DNA of 64,000 nt from an uncultured Bacteroidota bacterium (GTDB lineage: Bacteria > Bacteroidota > Bacteroidia > Chitinophagales > Chitinophagaceae), in contig CAIUZK010000268.1 of the NCBI GenBank assembly GCA_903903635.1, forward strand, positions 1 through 64,000. Reading direction: 5' to 3'. Of the stretch, positions 48,986-58,100 are shown in pieces. The first letter of the stretch is position 1; the number at the start of each line of letters is the position of its first letter. Made by a program: the position numbers and the translations under genes. A model generated the notes under the pieces. That model was not told where the DNA came from, ran no database searches, and saw only the letters and a list, made by a program, of their open reading frames with translations.

Positions 48986-49041
48986 TTTCTTTTGATAAAT
49001 TTTTTACTCCAGTTAATACCCTCTGCTTTGCCTCTACCTTT

Positions 49042-49422
49042 CTATGGGTTAGGCCTGTTGTTGTTCTGCTTTATTTTGTATGCCGGCAACAACGAAGGTT
49101 TCAATCCCAGGTTCTCCGCATTTTTCAATACCTGCGTTTCCGTCTTTACATACATCAGTTGCGACTTGGTATCCATATACTTCCAGCGCAATTCTTTCAG
49201 CACTTTATGTTGCGCATTAAGTTCCCGCTGCATCTCCAACGCACGATGACTGTTGCTGATATACAGCACACAAAGCAGTACTACAAATGCCAGGTAAGGA
49301 ATATTATTTACGATTGCTTTATAAGACACTTTCTCCACCAACGACCGCCAGTCGTTCCTAACCCGTTGTGCGGGCGTCAGCACTTCCTGCTGCTGACCAT
49401 TCTGCTCCACGTTACTCATCAA
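49042..49422 (-). CDS. FtsL-like protein
   Basis: Small single-TM protein with coiled-coil-like segment between rsmH and ftsI. Confidence 0.75.
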   Translation of the reverse strand: MMSNVEQNGQQQEVLTPAQRVRNDWRSLVEKVSYKAIVNNIPYLAFVVLLCVLYISNSHRALEMQRELNAQHKVLKELRWKYMDTKSQLMYVKTETQVLKNAENLGLKPSLLPAYKIKQNNNRPNP

Positions 49423-49485
49423 TTCTTTTATTAAAACCTACACACTTAAACTGTGTGATAAATCCCCCCCATAAACTTCAACCCT

Positions 49486-50391
49486 TTACCCTATCTTCTC
49501 CGCCACCCGCAATTTTGCGCTTCTCGCTCTCGGGTTCCTCTTTAGTTCATCCTCACTGGGCTCAATTGGTTTTGCATTCACTGGTTGCAGAAGTGGCTTC
49601 ACTGCTTCCTCATACTCATTTGCCTCATCCCATCTTCCTCTCTTTATATAATGCTTCACAATTCTGTCTTCCAGCGAGTGAAAAGTTATTACACTTAATC
49701 GCCCGCCTGGCTTCAGGCATATTGCTGCCTGTTGCAAAAAATCTTTAAGCACTCCCAGTTCATCATTTACCTCTATCCTCAGCGCCTGAAAAACCTGCGC
49801 CAGGTATTTCATTGGGTTTCCTCTCATCACCGGGCCCAGCATCGCTTTCAGCCCTTCTATACTCTGCACCCCATGCCCTTTTCTGTTCGTTACTATATGT
49901 TTGGCCAGTTGCTTAGAGTTTCTCACTTCTCCATACTGTTCAAAAATCTGTAGCAGTTGTTGTTCTGTGTAGGTCTGCAAAACCTTAGCTGCTGTCAGCT
50001 CACTCCGCTTATCCATCCTCATATCCAGCGGCCCGTCAAACCGTATCGAAAACCCCCTTTCAGCGGTGTCAAACTGAAATGAACTTACACCCAGATCAGC
50101 CAGTATACCATCTACTTCCACATTGCCATGCAGCCTCAGAAAGCGCCGCAGATACTTGAAGTTCTCTGTTACCGGAATCAGCCTGTCATCATCAGGTTTG
50201 TTCCGCCATGCATCTGCATCCTGGTCAAATGCTATGAGTTTCCCTTTCGGTCCCAGTCGCTCCAGTATCAGCTTGCTGTGTCCGCCGCCGCCAAAGGTTG
50301 CATCCACATAAACGCCATCTTCCTTTATTGCCAATCCATCCACTGCCTCATGTAAAAGAACTGTTGTGTGGTAAAATTCCGGTGCGCCCAT
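49486..50391 (-). CDS. rsmH: 16S rRNA m4C1402 methyltransferase RsmH (MraW)
   Basis: YHTTVLLHEAVDGL, GVYVDATFGGGGHSKLILERL, VITFHSLEDRIVKHYI, PSEDELKRNPRARSAKLRVAEK. The ORF track opens at 50424, but MGAPEFYHTTVLLHEA starts at 50391. Confidence 0.97.
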   Translation of the reverse strand: MGAPEFYHTTVLLHEAVDGLAIKEDGVYVDATFGGGGHSKLILERLGPKGKLIAFDQDADAWRNKPDDDRLIPVTENFKYLRRFLRLHGNVEVDGILADLGVSSFQFDTAERGFSIRFDGPLDMRMDKRSELTAAKVLQTYTEQQLLQIFEQYGEVRNSKQLAKHIVTNRKGHGVQSIEGLKAMLGPVMRGNPMKYLAQVFQALRIEVNDELGVLKDFLQQAAICLKPGGRLSVITFHSLEDRIVKHYIKRGRWDEANEYEEAVKPLLQPVNAKPIEPSEDELKRNPRARSAKLRVAEKIG

Positions 50392-50392
50392 T

Positions 50393-50860
50393 CTATAAAT
50401 TTTCAAATGGGTTCCCGAAATCAATTGCCACTATCTCTGCCAATCTGCTCATATTCACCGAATTTTGGGATATATACCTGGAATGGGTATCTTTATCCCA
50501 CAACTCCATTTTATTGCCTTGTGACGCCAATACAGCATCTTTCTTTATACCGGCATACTCCAGCAGTTGCTTCGGTATCAGCATGCGGTCTGCGCTGTCC
50601 AGTTCTACTATCGTAGCCCCGTTCAGAAATAACCGCTTGAATTCCCTTACCTCCGGCTTGAAATCATTCAGCTTGTTTATTTTATCGCTTATCGCTTTCC
50701 ATGTCTCTAAAGGATATATGGTCAGGCACGCTTCAAAATCCCTCTTTACTACAAACTGCCCGTCTGTTCCTTCAGGCATCTGCTTCCTCAGACCCGATGG
50801 CAGCAGAAAACGCCCTTTGGCGTCTATTGCTACTTCATATTCTCCGAGAAAGCTGGTCAT
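50393..50860 (-). CDS. mraZ: Transcriptional regulator MraZ
   Basis: FLGEYEVAIDAKGRFLLPSGLRKQMPEG, MLIPKQLLEYAGIKKDAVLASQGNKMELWDK; first gene of the dcw cluster. Confidence 0.96.
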   Translation of the reverse strand: MTSFLGEYEVAIDAKGRFLLPSGLRKQMPEGTDGQFVVKRDFEACLTIYPLETWKAISDKINKLNDFKPEVREFKRLFLNGATIVELDSADRMLIPKQLLEYAGIKKDAVLASQGNKMELWDKDTHSRYISQNSVNMSRLAEIVAIDFGNPFENL

Positions 50861-50881
50861 TGGTTGGATGGATTATTTACA

Positions 50882-50916
50882 GACACAAAATAACACAAAT
50901 TCCCACAATTCACCAC
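50882..50916 (-). promoter_or_regulatory. Candidate MraZ operator: four GTGNN pentamers spaced by 5 nt
   Basis: Minus strand GTGGT-GAATT-GTGGG-AATTT-GTGTT-ATTTT-GTGTC, 10-bp periodicity, about 22-56 nt upstream of mraZ. Confidence 0.65.
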
Positions 50917-50934
50917 TTTTTTGTTCCTACATAT

Positions 50935-51047
50935 TTATCCACATGTTTATATATCTGATAAAACCCTTTACTATGGCGCATTTCGGCCCTATTTAGGGGC
51001 AAAAACCCCCATTGCCATGTGCATAACCTGTTAATTGCTGTGGATAA
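50935..51047. promoter_or_regulatory. Cluster of three DnaA-box matches (TTATNCACA)
   Basis: TTATCCACA at 50935-50943 (+); TGTGCATAA at 51018-51026 (TTATGCACA on -); TGTGGATAA at 51039-51047 (TTATCCACA on -). Confidence 0.6.
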
Positions 51048-51388
51048 CTTGTTCAAACCAATACCACACTGCTTTTCAGGCTTCCTGCCCTCCGTCTCTT
51101 TTACCTGATTTCGCACGAAATTCCCACTCCGGAAACCAACTTCTGTTTCAAATTGCTGCGTACCCGCATTCTTAACCTTCCATATTACCATCCTTCCGCA
51201 GAACCTAAAAACCGTTAATCAACCCTGAAATTTCAGTTGTTCAACGGTAAAAAATGTCATGGCTTATCTATAATTTTACCTGGGTATCAATGCCTAAGCT
51301 TTAAAAGATTATTAATGGGATGCAGGTAGTATCCTATGCAATTACTTACAATGTTGCTTGAATTTGCATCTGTACCAAACACCACTCA

Positions 51389-51676
51389 ATGAACCAACTT
51401 GAAAAATACCTGGTACTCGTTATTGCGGTCTGGAGAGTTACCCACCTCATCAGCTCCGAAGATGGTCCGTTTGATCTTATATTCAAACTCCGGAAATTCT
51501 GTGGCGATTCCTTCTTTGGCAAACTCATGGACTGTTTCTACTGCCTGAGTATCTGGATCGGACTTATTGCCGCCCTTATTGCTGCTTCCGATTGGAAAAT
51601 GGTGATAATACTCACTCTTTATTATTCGGGCGCGGCCCTGATGCTGGAAAAATTAACCAACAAAAACTTTAATTAG
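51389..51676 (+). CDS. DUF1360-like membrane protein
   Basis: LVIAVWRVTHLISSEDGPFDLIFKLRKF...MDCFYCLSIWIGLIAALI. Confidence 0.7.
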   Translation: MNQLEKYLVLVIAVWRVTHLISSEDGPFDLIFKLRKFCGDSFFGKLMDCFYCLSIWIGLIAALIAASDWKMVIILTLYYSGAALMLEKLTNKNFN

Positions 51677-51683
51677 ATCTTTT

Positions 51684-51902
51684 ATGTGCAACTGTAACCA
51701 GAAACGTACAACCACCAATTTTGGCAATCAGATTTCTAATCAGTCTGTTGCCAAAGTAAAACTCATTACAGAAGATCCTGTTACAATCACAGGGAATATC
51801 ACAGGCCGCCAATATGCTTTCCGCTACGTCAACGAAATAAATCTGGTGGACCCAAGAGATTTGCAGGGCCTCAAAGGGATGCACAACCTGCTGATATTGT
51901 AA
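51684..51902 (+). CDS. Hypothetical small protein
   Basis: 72 aa, starts MCNCNQKR, 8 nt after the DUF1360-like gene on the same strand. Confidence 0.55.
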   Translation: MCNCNQKRTTTNFGNQISNQSVAKVKLITEDPVTITGNITGRQYAFRYVNEINLVDPRDLQGLKGMHNLLIL

Positions 51903-52019
51903 TTCTCTTTTGTTTACCTGAGCACAAAACATAACAATTTTTCACTCCTCAGAATACCATACAGGAAAAGGATTGCCTTGCAATGGCAACCCTTTCTATT
52001 ATTTATTTGTGTCTAATAT

Positions 52020-52871
52020 TTATGGGCAGTTCAAAGTCCAGGTCCATGCGGTTCCGCCACCCAGGCATCCACTTACCACTACTGTTATGTTTTTAGATTT
52101 GTTTGCATCATACGTAAAGTTCAAAGTACTTGCCTGGCCTACAAATCCTGGCAATGGGGTACTGCAATCGCATTGCGGAGGTATGGTAGAGTTCGGATTT
52201 GTTCCTGTACCGGTCAGCCATGTTCCGTTCTGATATACATCTATCCTGTCTGGTACACTGTAAGTATCATAAGTAAGCGTCATTGCTCCCGATGCCTTGC
52301 CGGTCATGTCTATGGTAGTAAAGGTCAATCCTTCCGATCCGTTTACTGTTGCGGTGGCACAGGTTACAGGTGCGGTGAGCACAACATCTGTTGTCAGCAC
52401 ATTCGAGATGTTTCCTGAATTATCTATTATGATATACACCAGCTGGAAATTACCGTATTTCACCTTAGCCGGAATGGTTATGGGCAGTACTATTGTTCCG
52501 GTAGTAGTAGACGAACTGAAACCGGTAACTTCAAGATAACCTGTTGCGCCATACACCTGTACCACTATCTTAGTTATTCCGTTTGGCGATGAATAGTTAA
52601 ATGGAAGCAGCAACTGATAATTTGGCGAAATAGAAGCCGATGACTGGTTAGCCGATATCACAGGCGCATTCGTAAGACTGGTTGTTGGGAAAGTCCCTGT
52701 CTTTGCGGTGCTACCCGGAATAATCAGCACAGCCTGCAATTTAGTGGCATCCGTTGGCGCTATCGAATCCACTGTAGGGGTTGCATTATTACTCTTCTTA
52801 CATCCTATTTGCAACGAAAATAGAAACACTGCTAATGTCAATACCGATGTTAATGCTACGATCTTTTTCAT
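52020..52871 (-). CDS. Hypothetical lipoprotein
   Basis: MKKIVALTSVLTLAVFLFSLQIGCKKSNN lipobox; beta-rich body. Confidence 0.65.
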   Translation of the reverse strand: MKKIVALTSVLTLAVFLFSLQIGCKKSNNATPTVDSIAPTDATKLQAVLIIPGSTAKTGTFPTTSLTNAPVISANQSSASISPNYQLLLPFNYSSPNGITKIVVQVYGATGYLEVTGFSSSTTTGTIVLPITIPAKVKYGNFQLVYIIIDNSGNISNVLTTDVVLTAPVTCATATVNGSEGLTFTTIDMTGKASGAMTLTYDTYSVPDRIDVYQNGTWLTGTGTNPNSTIPPQCDCSTPLPGFVGQASTLNFTYDANKSKNITVVVSGCLGGGTAWTWTLNCP

Positions 52872-53168
52872 TTTGGTTGTTTTTAGTTGTTAACACTTAC
52901 TTTTCTCACACTGCTTTTCCTTATTATGTGTTTTCCCCGATAGTTTCTGTTATCCCCATGGCGATTACTGAACTTATACCTCAGAACTGAATCCGATGTA
53001 AAATTAATCCGCCACTTTAGGGCCTAAAATGACCGTGATTGAAAAATCAGTGATTTACATCAGTACAGAATATTGACCCGCTAACCATCGTCATTCCGGC
53101 CATATTGTAACCCTCTCCTCCAATCTCCAATCTCCACTGTATACTGGAATTTGGAATTGGTATTTCAG

Positions 53169-53196
53169 ACTATCTACTATCTACTATCTACTATCT
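53169..53196. repeat. Heptanucleotide tandem repeat (ACTATCT)x4
   Basis: CAG ACTATCT ACTATCT ACTATCT ACTATCT AAATTG. Confidence 0.95.
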
Positions 53197-53311
53197 AAAT
53201 TGTCAGGCATTATCCAGCCCTGCACAGATTAGTGAACTGTATTTCGAAAATACCTCATGTATCAGAATTATAATGCTGACTCTAATCATTCAATATGGTC
53301 CACTTATTTTA

Positions 53312-53319
53312 TAGATTTG
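53312..53319 (+). promoter_or_regulatory. Candidate -7 element TAGATTTG
   Basis: TAnnTTTG match, 36 nt upstream of the ATG at 53356. Confidence 0.4.
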
Positions 53320-53355
53320 TACATCAGGGTTTATAAAAAAGTATAATTAAGGCTT

Positions 53356-54096
53356 ATGAGATATTTTCTGTCTGTTTTTTTTACCGCCACATTTTTTTGG
53401 GCTTCGCAAATTTGTACTGCACAAGTATCTGTTGAAATTGCCAATCAGAATAAAAAGGGCAATGCCGTATTCCTTGTGGTAACCAATGGTGGTATCGACC
53501 TTCCCGCCACCAGGGAAATTGCGCTAAAGGCCAATAAATTATATCCCAAATCTTCTGTTATTACTTTAGACAAATCTGATAAAGCCAACGCTGAACTGGT
53601 GAAAAAATATGGCTTATCTGGTTCAGCTACTCCTATGATTATGGTTATCGCTTCTAATGGAGTGGTTACTGATGGATATCCTAAAAATGAAGCAACACCG
53701 CAAAAACTGGTTGAGGGAATTCCCACAAAAAGGCAATCAGAAGCGCTGCTTGGTTTCGATCAGAAAAAACCGGTCTTTGTAGTGATGTATAAAAAGAACT
53801 TCACAGACAGAGCAACCGTAACTGATGCTTGTAAAAAAGCAGCTCTAGCCCTCAACGGGAAAGCCGTTGTAGTTGAAGTTGATTTGGATGATAAAGCCGA
53901 GGCTGAGTTCATTAAATTACTCAACCCTGATTTGCCGGTAACAAAAACGATCGTTCATGTATTTAACAGCAAAGGGCAGTTTACTTCCGATTTCTCTGCG
54001 CCTATAAAAACAGATGCGCTGGTAGCTGCGGCAAAAAAAACTCAAACTGCATGCTGTCCTCCCGGTAGCGGAAAAAGCTGCCCTCCAAAGAAATAA
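53356..54096 (+). CDS. Secreted/periplasmic protein, possibly thioredoxin-fold, with Cys-rich C-terminus
   Basis: Signal peptide ending in TAQ; C-terminal TACCPPGSGKSCPPKK; first of three co-directional genes. Confidence 0.6.
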   Translation: MRYFLSVFFTATFFWASQICTAQVSVEIANQNKKGNAVFLVVTNGGIDLPATREIALKANKLYPKSSVITLDKSDKANAELVKKYGLSGSATPMIMVIASNGVVTDGYPKNEATPQKLVEGIPTKRQSEALLGFDQKKPVFVVMYKKNFTDRATVTDACKKAALALNGKAVVVEVDLDDKAEAEFIKLLNPDLPVTKTIVHVFNSKGQFTSDFSAPIKTDALVAAAKKTQTACCPPGSGKSCPPKK

Positions 54097-54125
54097 GCAT
54101 TGATCATTCGCACAACACACAATAT

Positions 54126-55343
54126 ATGAACGTCAGAAAACTAGTCTGGCTTGAGTTCAAGTACCACAAGTCGCAGTTAATTTCAGGATTGCTGGCAATC
54201 ACCCTGGGAGTAGCTGTTATTGTGGGCATAAGGTCCATATCTGTAGTATCCGAAAAAGCAGTTGCAATAAATCTCGATAACCTCGGAGCTAATATATTGG
54301 TATTACCCCAGGGCTCAAACGTGGATAACTACTACACTGCCGACATAGATGCCCCAACTTTCCCCGAAGAGTATGTAGAGTTGATAGCAACGTCCTCACT
54401 TGCCGGTGTCGACAATATGTCTCCCAAACTTACCCGCCGAATCAGTATCAATGGTCAGAAGATAGTACTAACCGGGATACTACCTAAAAGTGAACTGGCC
54501 TCAAAACCGATATGGCAAAATTCAGGCTTGTTTGGTAAAACACTGAAAGCGTCGTGCGGGCCAAATCCTTCCAATGAATCCCTTGGCTACAAGGATGAAA
54601 AACTGCAGCGCAAATCCATTGATTCTCTTGCACCCGATGAATGCCTGGTGGGCTACTCGGCGGCCAGAAGATTAAACCTAAAAGAAAACGCCGCTATTGT
54701 TATCGAAGGCAAAACATTCAGGATTGCCAAAGTGATTACTGAAACAGGAACTATTGATGATGACCGCATTTTCGCTCATCTGCACATAGTCCAGAATTTG
54801 CTGGGGATTAAAGAACAGATCAGCGCCATAGAAATAATGGGCTGTTGCAATGCAATAACCGAAGGACTTCTTGGCAAACTCAGGAACATTTTACCCGATA
54901 CTAAAATCACCACAATTGGCCAGATAGTTTCTACCCAGGTGCAAACCAATAAAATGATGAACAAGGTGTCTTTTGTATTCCTGCTCATTATCCTTTTCGT
55001 AGGCGGCATTTCTATTGGCAACTTTATGTGGGCAAATGTAAATGAGCGGAGAAAAGAGATCGGGATGTTTCGGATGATAGGTTTTTCAAAAGGCATTATA
55101 TACCGCATGCTGCTGGCCAAAGCCTTTATTCTAGGGGTTATCGGCGGCATTATTGGGTATATTATAGGTACAGGAGCGGCAATGTGGCTGGGCCCTGAAT
55201 TCGCCAATTTGTCGGTTCGTCCATTGCCCGGATTAATACTGGTGTCCTTATTAATTTCGGTTGCCGTATCACTTATCGGGGCAGTAATACCCGCATGGGT
55301 GGCTGGTAAAATCGATCCGTTTATTAACATGCAGGAGGGCTGA
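54126..55343 (+). CDS. ABC transporter permease (FtsX/MacB-type)
   Basis: N-terminal TM plus periplasmic domain plus three C-terminal TMs; ANVNERRKEIGMFRMIGFSKGIIYRMLLAKAFILGVIGGIIG. Confidence 0.9.
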   Translation: MNVRKLVWLEFKYHKSQLISGLLAITLGVAVIVGIRSISVVSEKAVAINLDNLGANILVLPQGSNVDNYYTADIDAPTFPEEYVELIATSSLAGVDNMSPKLTRRISINGQKIVLTGILPKSELASKPIWQNSGLFGKTLKASCGPNPSNESLGYKDEKLQRKSIDSLAPDECLVGYSAARRLNLKENAAIVIEGKTFRIAKVITETGTIDDDRIFAHLHIVQNLLGIKEQISAIEIMGCCNAITEGLLGKLRNILPDTKITTIGQIVSTQVQTNKMMNKVSFVFLLIILFVGGISIGNFMWANVNERRKEIGMFRMIGFSKGIIYRMLLAKAFILGVIGGIIGYIIGTGAAMWLGPEFANLSVRPLPGLILVSLLISVAVSLIGAVIPAWVAGKIDPFINMQEG

Positions 55344-55345
55344 TT

Positions 55346-56011
55346 ATGAATTTAACAATTACAAACCTTTGCAAGCAATACCATCATGCCGATGGTCCCG
55401 TTGATGCACTGAAAAATGTAAACTTCTCGGTTAACAAGGGAGACTTCGTTACTATTACAGGATCTTCAGGATCGGGTAAAACCACCTTGCTGTTATGCCT
55501 GGCGGGCCTCATTAAATCAACCTCCGGAACCATACTCTTTAATGACTTCAGAATCGATTCAGCATCCGACAAACAGTTGTCCGGCTTCAGGATGAACAAT
55601 GTGGGGTTTGTAATGCAAAGTTTCGCCCTGATACCCTACCTGACAGCCATCGAAAACGTGATGTTGCCTTTAGCTGTTTCCAATATCGACAAAGCACAGA
55701 AATACAACCGCGCCCTGGAACTACTAAAACTGGTAGGTCTTGAAAACCGGAAGAACCATTTACCCAAAGAACTTTCCGCCGGACAGCAGCAGCGGGTTGC
55801 CATTGCCCGCGCCCTGATAAACAAACCCACTCTTATTTTAGCCGATGAACCTACCGGCAATCTTGACCCGGCCCTATCCATCGAAATACTCGACCTGCTA
55901 AAGAGTATAAATCAGTCGCAAGCCATCACCATACTTATGGTTACCCATAGCCCCCTGGCCTCACAATATGGCAACCATAAAATCCATCTCACAGATGGTT
56001 GCCTAAGCTAG
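55346..56011 (+). CDS. ABC transporter ATP-binding protein (LolD/MacB-type)
   Basis: Walker [12 protein letters not shown], signature [15 protein letters not shown], Walker [13 protein letters not shown]. Confidence 0.95.
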   Translation: MNLTITNLCKQYHHADGPVDALKNVNFSVNKGDFVTITGSSGSGKTTLLLCLAGLIKSTSGTILFNDFRIDSASDKQLSGFRMNNVGFVMQSFALIPYLTAIENVMLPLAVSNIDKAQKYNRALELLKLVGLENRKNHLPKELSAGQQQRVAIARALINKPTLILADEPTGNLDPALSIEILDLLKSINQSQAITILMVTHSPLASQYGNHKIHLTDGCLS

Positions 56012-56013
56012 GT

Positions 56014-56415
56014 TTTTGCATGATTGTTGTCATTTGCAGTAAAAAATTGCAGGGGACTGCAAAAATTGTCTGAATCAGAATCTTCAGAATTATTGAATTT
56101 TCAGAATTGGATGGTTTTTGCATGGTTGTAGTCTTTTGCAGTAAAAATTGCAGGAGTTTATATTGATAATCAATTGTTTAGTAGTTGAAAATTGCAGGGG
56201 ACTGCAAAATTGTCTGAATCGCAGATTAAATGCTCCTTCGCTGAAAAAGCTATGGCGCACGAAGAGGGATTATAGGATTTCGCTGATTGTGTTGCATTTC
56301 CAGAATGGTTTTTCAGAATAATTGCAGGAGTTTGTATTGATAATCAATTGTTTAGTAGTTGAAAATTGCAGGTTTCTGTAATTTTTTTGCTGTTTTTTGC
56401 AGAAATTAGAATCAC
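56014..56415. repeat. Dispersed element R2 array (partial and full copies) related to R1
   Basis: Repeated GGTTTTTGCATG(A/G)TTGT.GTC.TTTGCAGTAAAAATTGCAGG; two copies of TTGCAGGAGTTT(A/G)TATTGATAATCAATTGTTTAGTAGTTGAAAATTGCAGG at about 56149-56198 and 56321-56372. Confidence 0.85.
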
Positions 56416-56500
56416 TAAACAATTAACCACAAGGGCAACTAAGAAGTGAACAAAGGTCACAATGGACCTGCTATGATTTTTTTGCTTGTTCTTTTAATAG

Positions 56501-56614
56501 AATTGCACACTGCGCAAAAAATATTTTGTTGCGCATTTTTTTATTGATAATCAAGCGTTTAGCTTGAGATAATTGCGCATTTTGGTTGTAAGTGTGCAAT
56601 TTTGTGTGCAATGC
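56501..56614. repeat. Dispersed element R1, copy b
   Basis: Colinear with 5867-5980 (same length, a few substitutions). Confidence 0.85.
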
Positions 56615-56909
56615 TCAGGATTTGAATTAGGTTGCTTCATGATGGGATTATTTAGTATTTATTGATGAGATTTGGGGCAAAGATAGGGTAAATAGTTCTA
56701 AATTCCAAATAAAATGGATTGTTTATTTTAATGCCAATTTACCGGGAAACAGGTGGGATTGGATTTTGGACTCTGGAATTTAATATTGGGGATTCCGAAA
56801 TCAGCACCTCATCACTTCCGCGCACTATATTATCCCCTACATAATGAGTAATCCCTCTCCTTACCAAGAAGAGCTATAAATGCCCGTGCTAATTGTGATT
56901 CAGTGAATT

Positions 56910-57938
56910 TCATTTTTTCAACTTCTTTATATCAAGTTCTATATCCTTTAAACTTTGTTCTTTCTCTGCTTTTTTTTGTTCTGTTTTAAATTTCGCAAAC
57001 TCCTCACCCGATTTTTGAACTGCCATTTCATGGCTTATTTTCCCGGCATGAGTTAGCAATTCCCTGCCATTCAGTTGCAATATACTATCCAGCCTGCTTA
57101 TCCAATCCTTCATATACATGGGCGTGCGCTGCTGTGCCATTGTTTCGGCAAAAGCCAGGTACTGTTCCACCAACAGGCCCAATAGTTTTATCTCTTTTTC
57201 GTTCAGATAATTTTTGGCTACCGCCAGGTCGTTTTTAGTTATCTTCTCCGGTATTTTCTTATCATATGACTGCATTCCGAGCAAGGGCAGCGAGGCATCA
57301 ACCCGCCTGTATACCAGTTCTGCCGCAGTTTGTGTGCTTATTGCCCATAGCAATTTGTTCTGCACTATTTTAAAAAACTCTATTGTTTGTTCATCTTTCG
57401 GGTTATAATCAATACTGGTTGTATAAATGTCTTTAATCTTTTGGTAGAAGAAACGTTCCGAGAGCCGGATTTCCCGTATACGCCCCTGCAGTTCCTCAAA
57501 ATAATTCATCGAACTGCCCGACTTGAATCGTTCATCATTCAGTGCAAAGCCCTTAATAATATACTCCTTCAGCCGCTGCGTAGCCCATATCCGAAACTGC
57601 GTTCCCTGTGGCGATTTTACCCGGTAGCCTACCGAGATGATCACATCCAGGCTATAATAGTTTGTTTCATATCCCTTACCGTCACTGGCAGTTGTTCGGA
57701 AATTCCGAACAACTGAATTTTCGTCCAATTCCCCTTCTTCAAAAACATTCTTTATATGCTCGCTTATAGTCGCTTTCGACTTCTGGAAAAGCTCACACAG
57801 TTGCGCCTGGGTCAGCCACACAGTTTCATCTTCCAGCCTTACATCTATTTTGATGTTGCCATCCCGGTTTTGATAAATCAGTATTTCCCCTGTATCCATA
57901 CTAATTAAATAATCTTTATTTTTTTCAAAGATACCCAT
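56910..57938 (-). CDS. RhuM family protein
   Basis: VDVRLEDETVWLTQAQLCELFQKSKATISEHIKNVFEEGELDENSVVRNFRTTASDGKGYETNYYSLDVIISVGYRVKSPQGTQFRIWATQRLKEYIIKGF is characteristic of RhuM. Confidence 0.92.
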   Translation of the reverse strand: MGIFEKNKDYLISMDTGEILIYQNRDGNIKIDVRLEDETVWLTQAQLCELFQKSKATISEHIKNVFEEGELDENSVVRNFRTTASDGKGYETNYYSLDVIISVGYRVKSPQGTQFRIWATQRLKEYIIKGFALNDERFKSGSSMNYFEELQGRIREIRLSERFFYQKIKDIYTTSIDYNPKDEQTIEFFKIVQNKLLWAISTQTAAELVYRRVDASLPLLGMQSYDKKIPEKITKNDLAVAKNYLNEKEIKLLGLLVEQYLAFAETMAQQRTPMYMKDWISRLDSILQLNGRELLTHAGKISHEMAVQKSGEEFAKFKTEQKKAEKEQSLKDIELDIKKLKK

Positions 57939-58052
57939 GCACCCCCTATAATTTTAACATCCCCCCAAATAAAATCTCCAAAATATTTCAGACATAAATT
58001 TCAGGCACGAATACATTATTCAACACAGTCCGGGGAGGGTGGTATTATTCTT

Positions 58053-58100
58053 CAACCTGGGGCTTCACACCAGGTTATACATATTTAAGTCCTCTGGACT
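58053..58100. repeat. Double-hairpin intergenic repeat (REP-like)
   Basis: CAACCTGGGGCTTCACACCAGGTTATACATATTTAAGTCCTCTGGACT: stems CCTGG/CCAGG and AGTCC/GGACT. Confidence 0.6.

Noticed and set aside
50910-51191. 93-aa minus-strand ORF upstream of mraZ
   Set aside because: Covers the MraZ-box and DnaA-box region and has no recognisable domain; more likely regulatory DNA.
53169-53196. Possible CRISPR-like array at the ACTATCT repeats
   Set aside because: Contiguous 7-mer tandem repeats without spacers, and no cas genes in the window.
56014-56614. Possible CRISPR array for the R1/R2 repeats
   Set aside because: Repeat units are long, diverged and lack regular unique spacers; no cas genes nearby.
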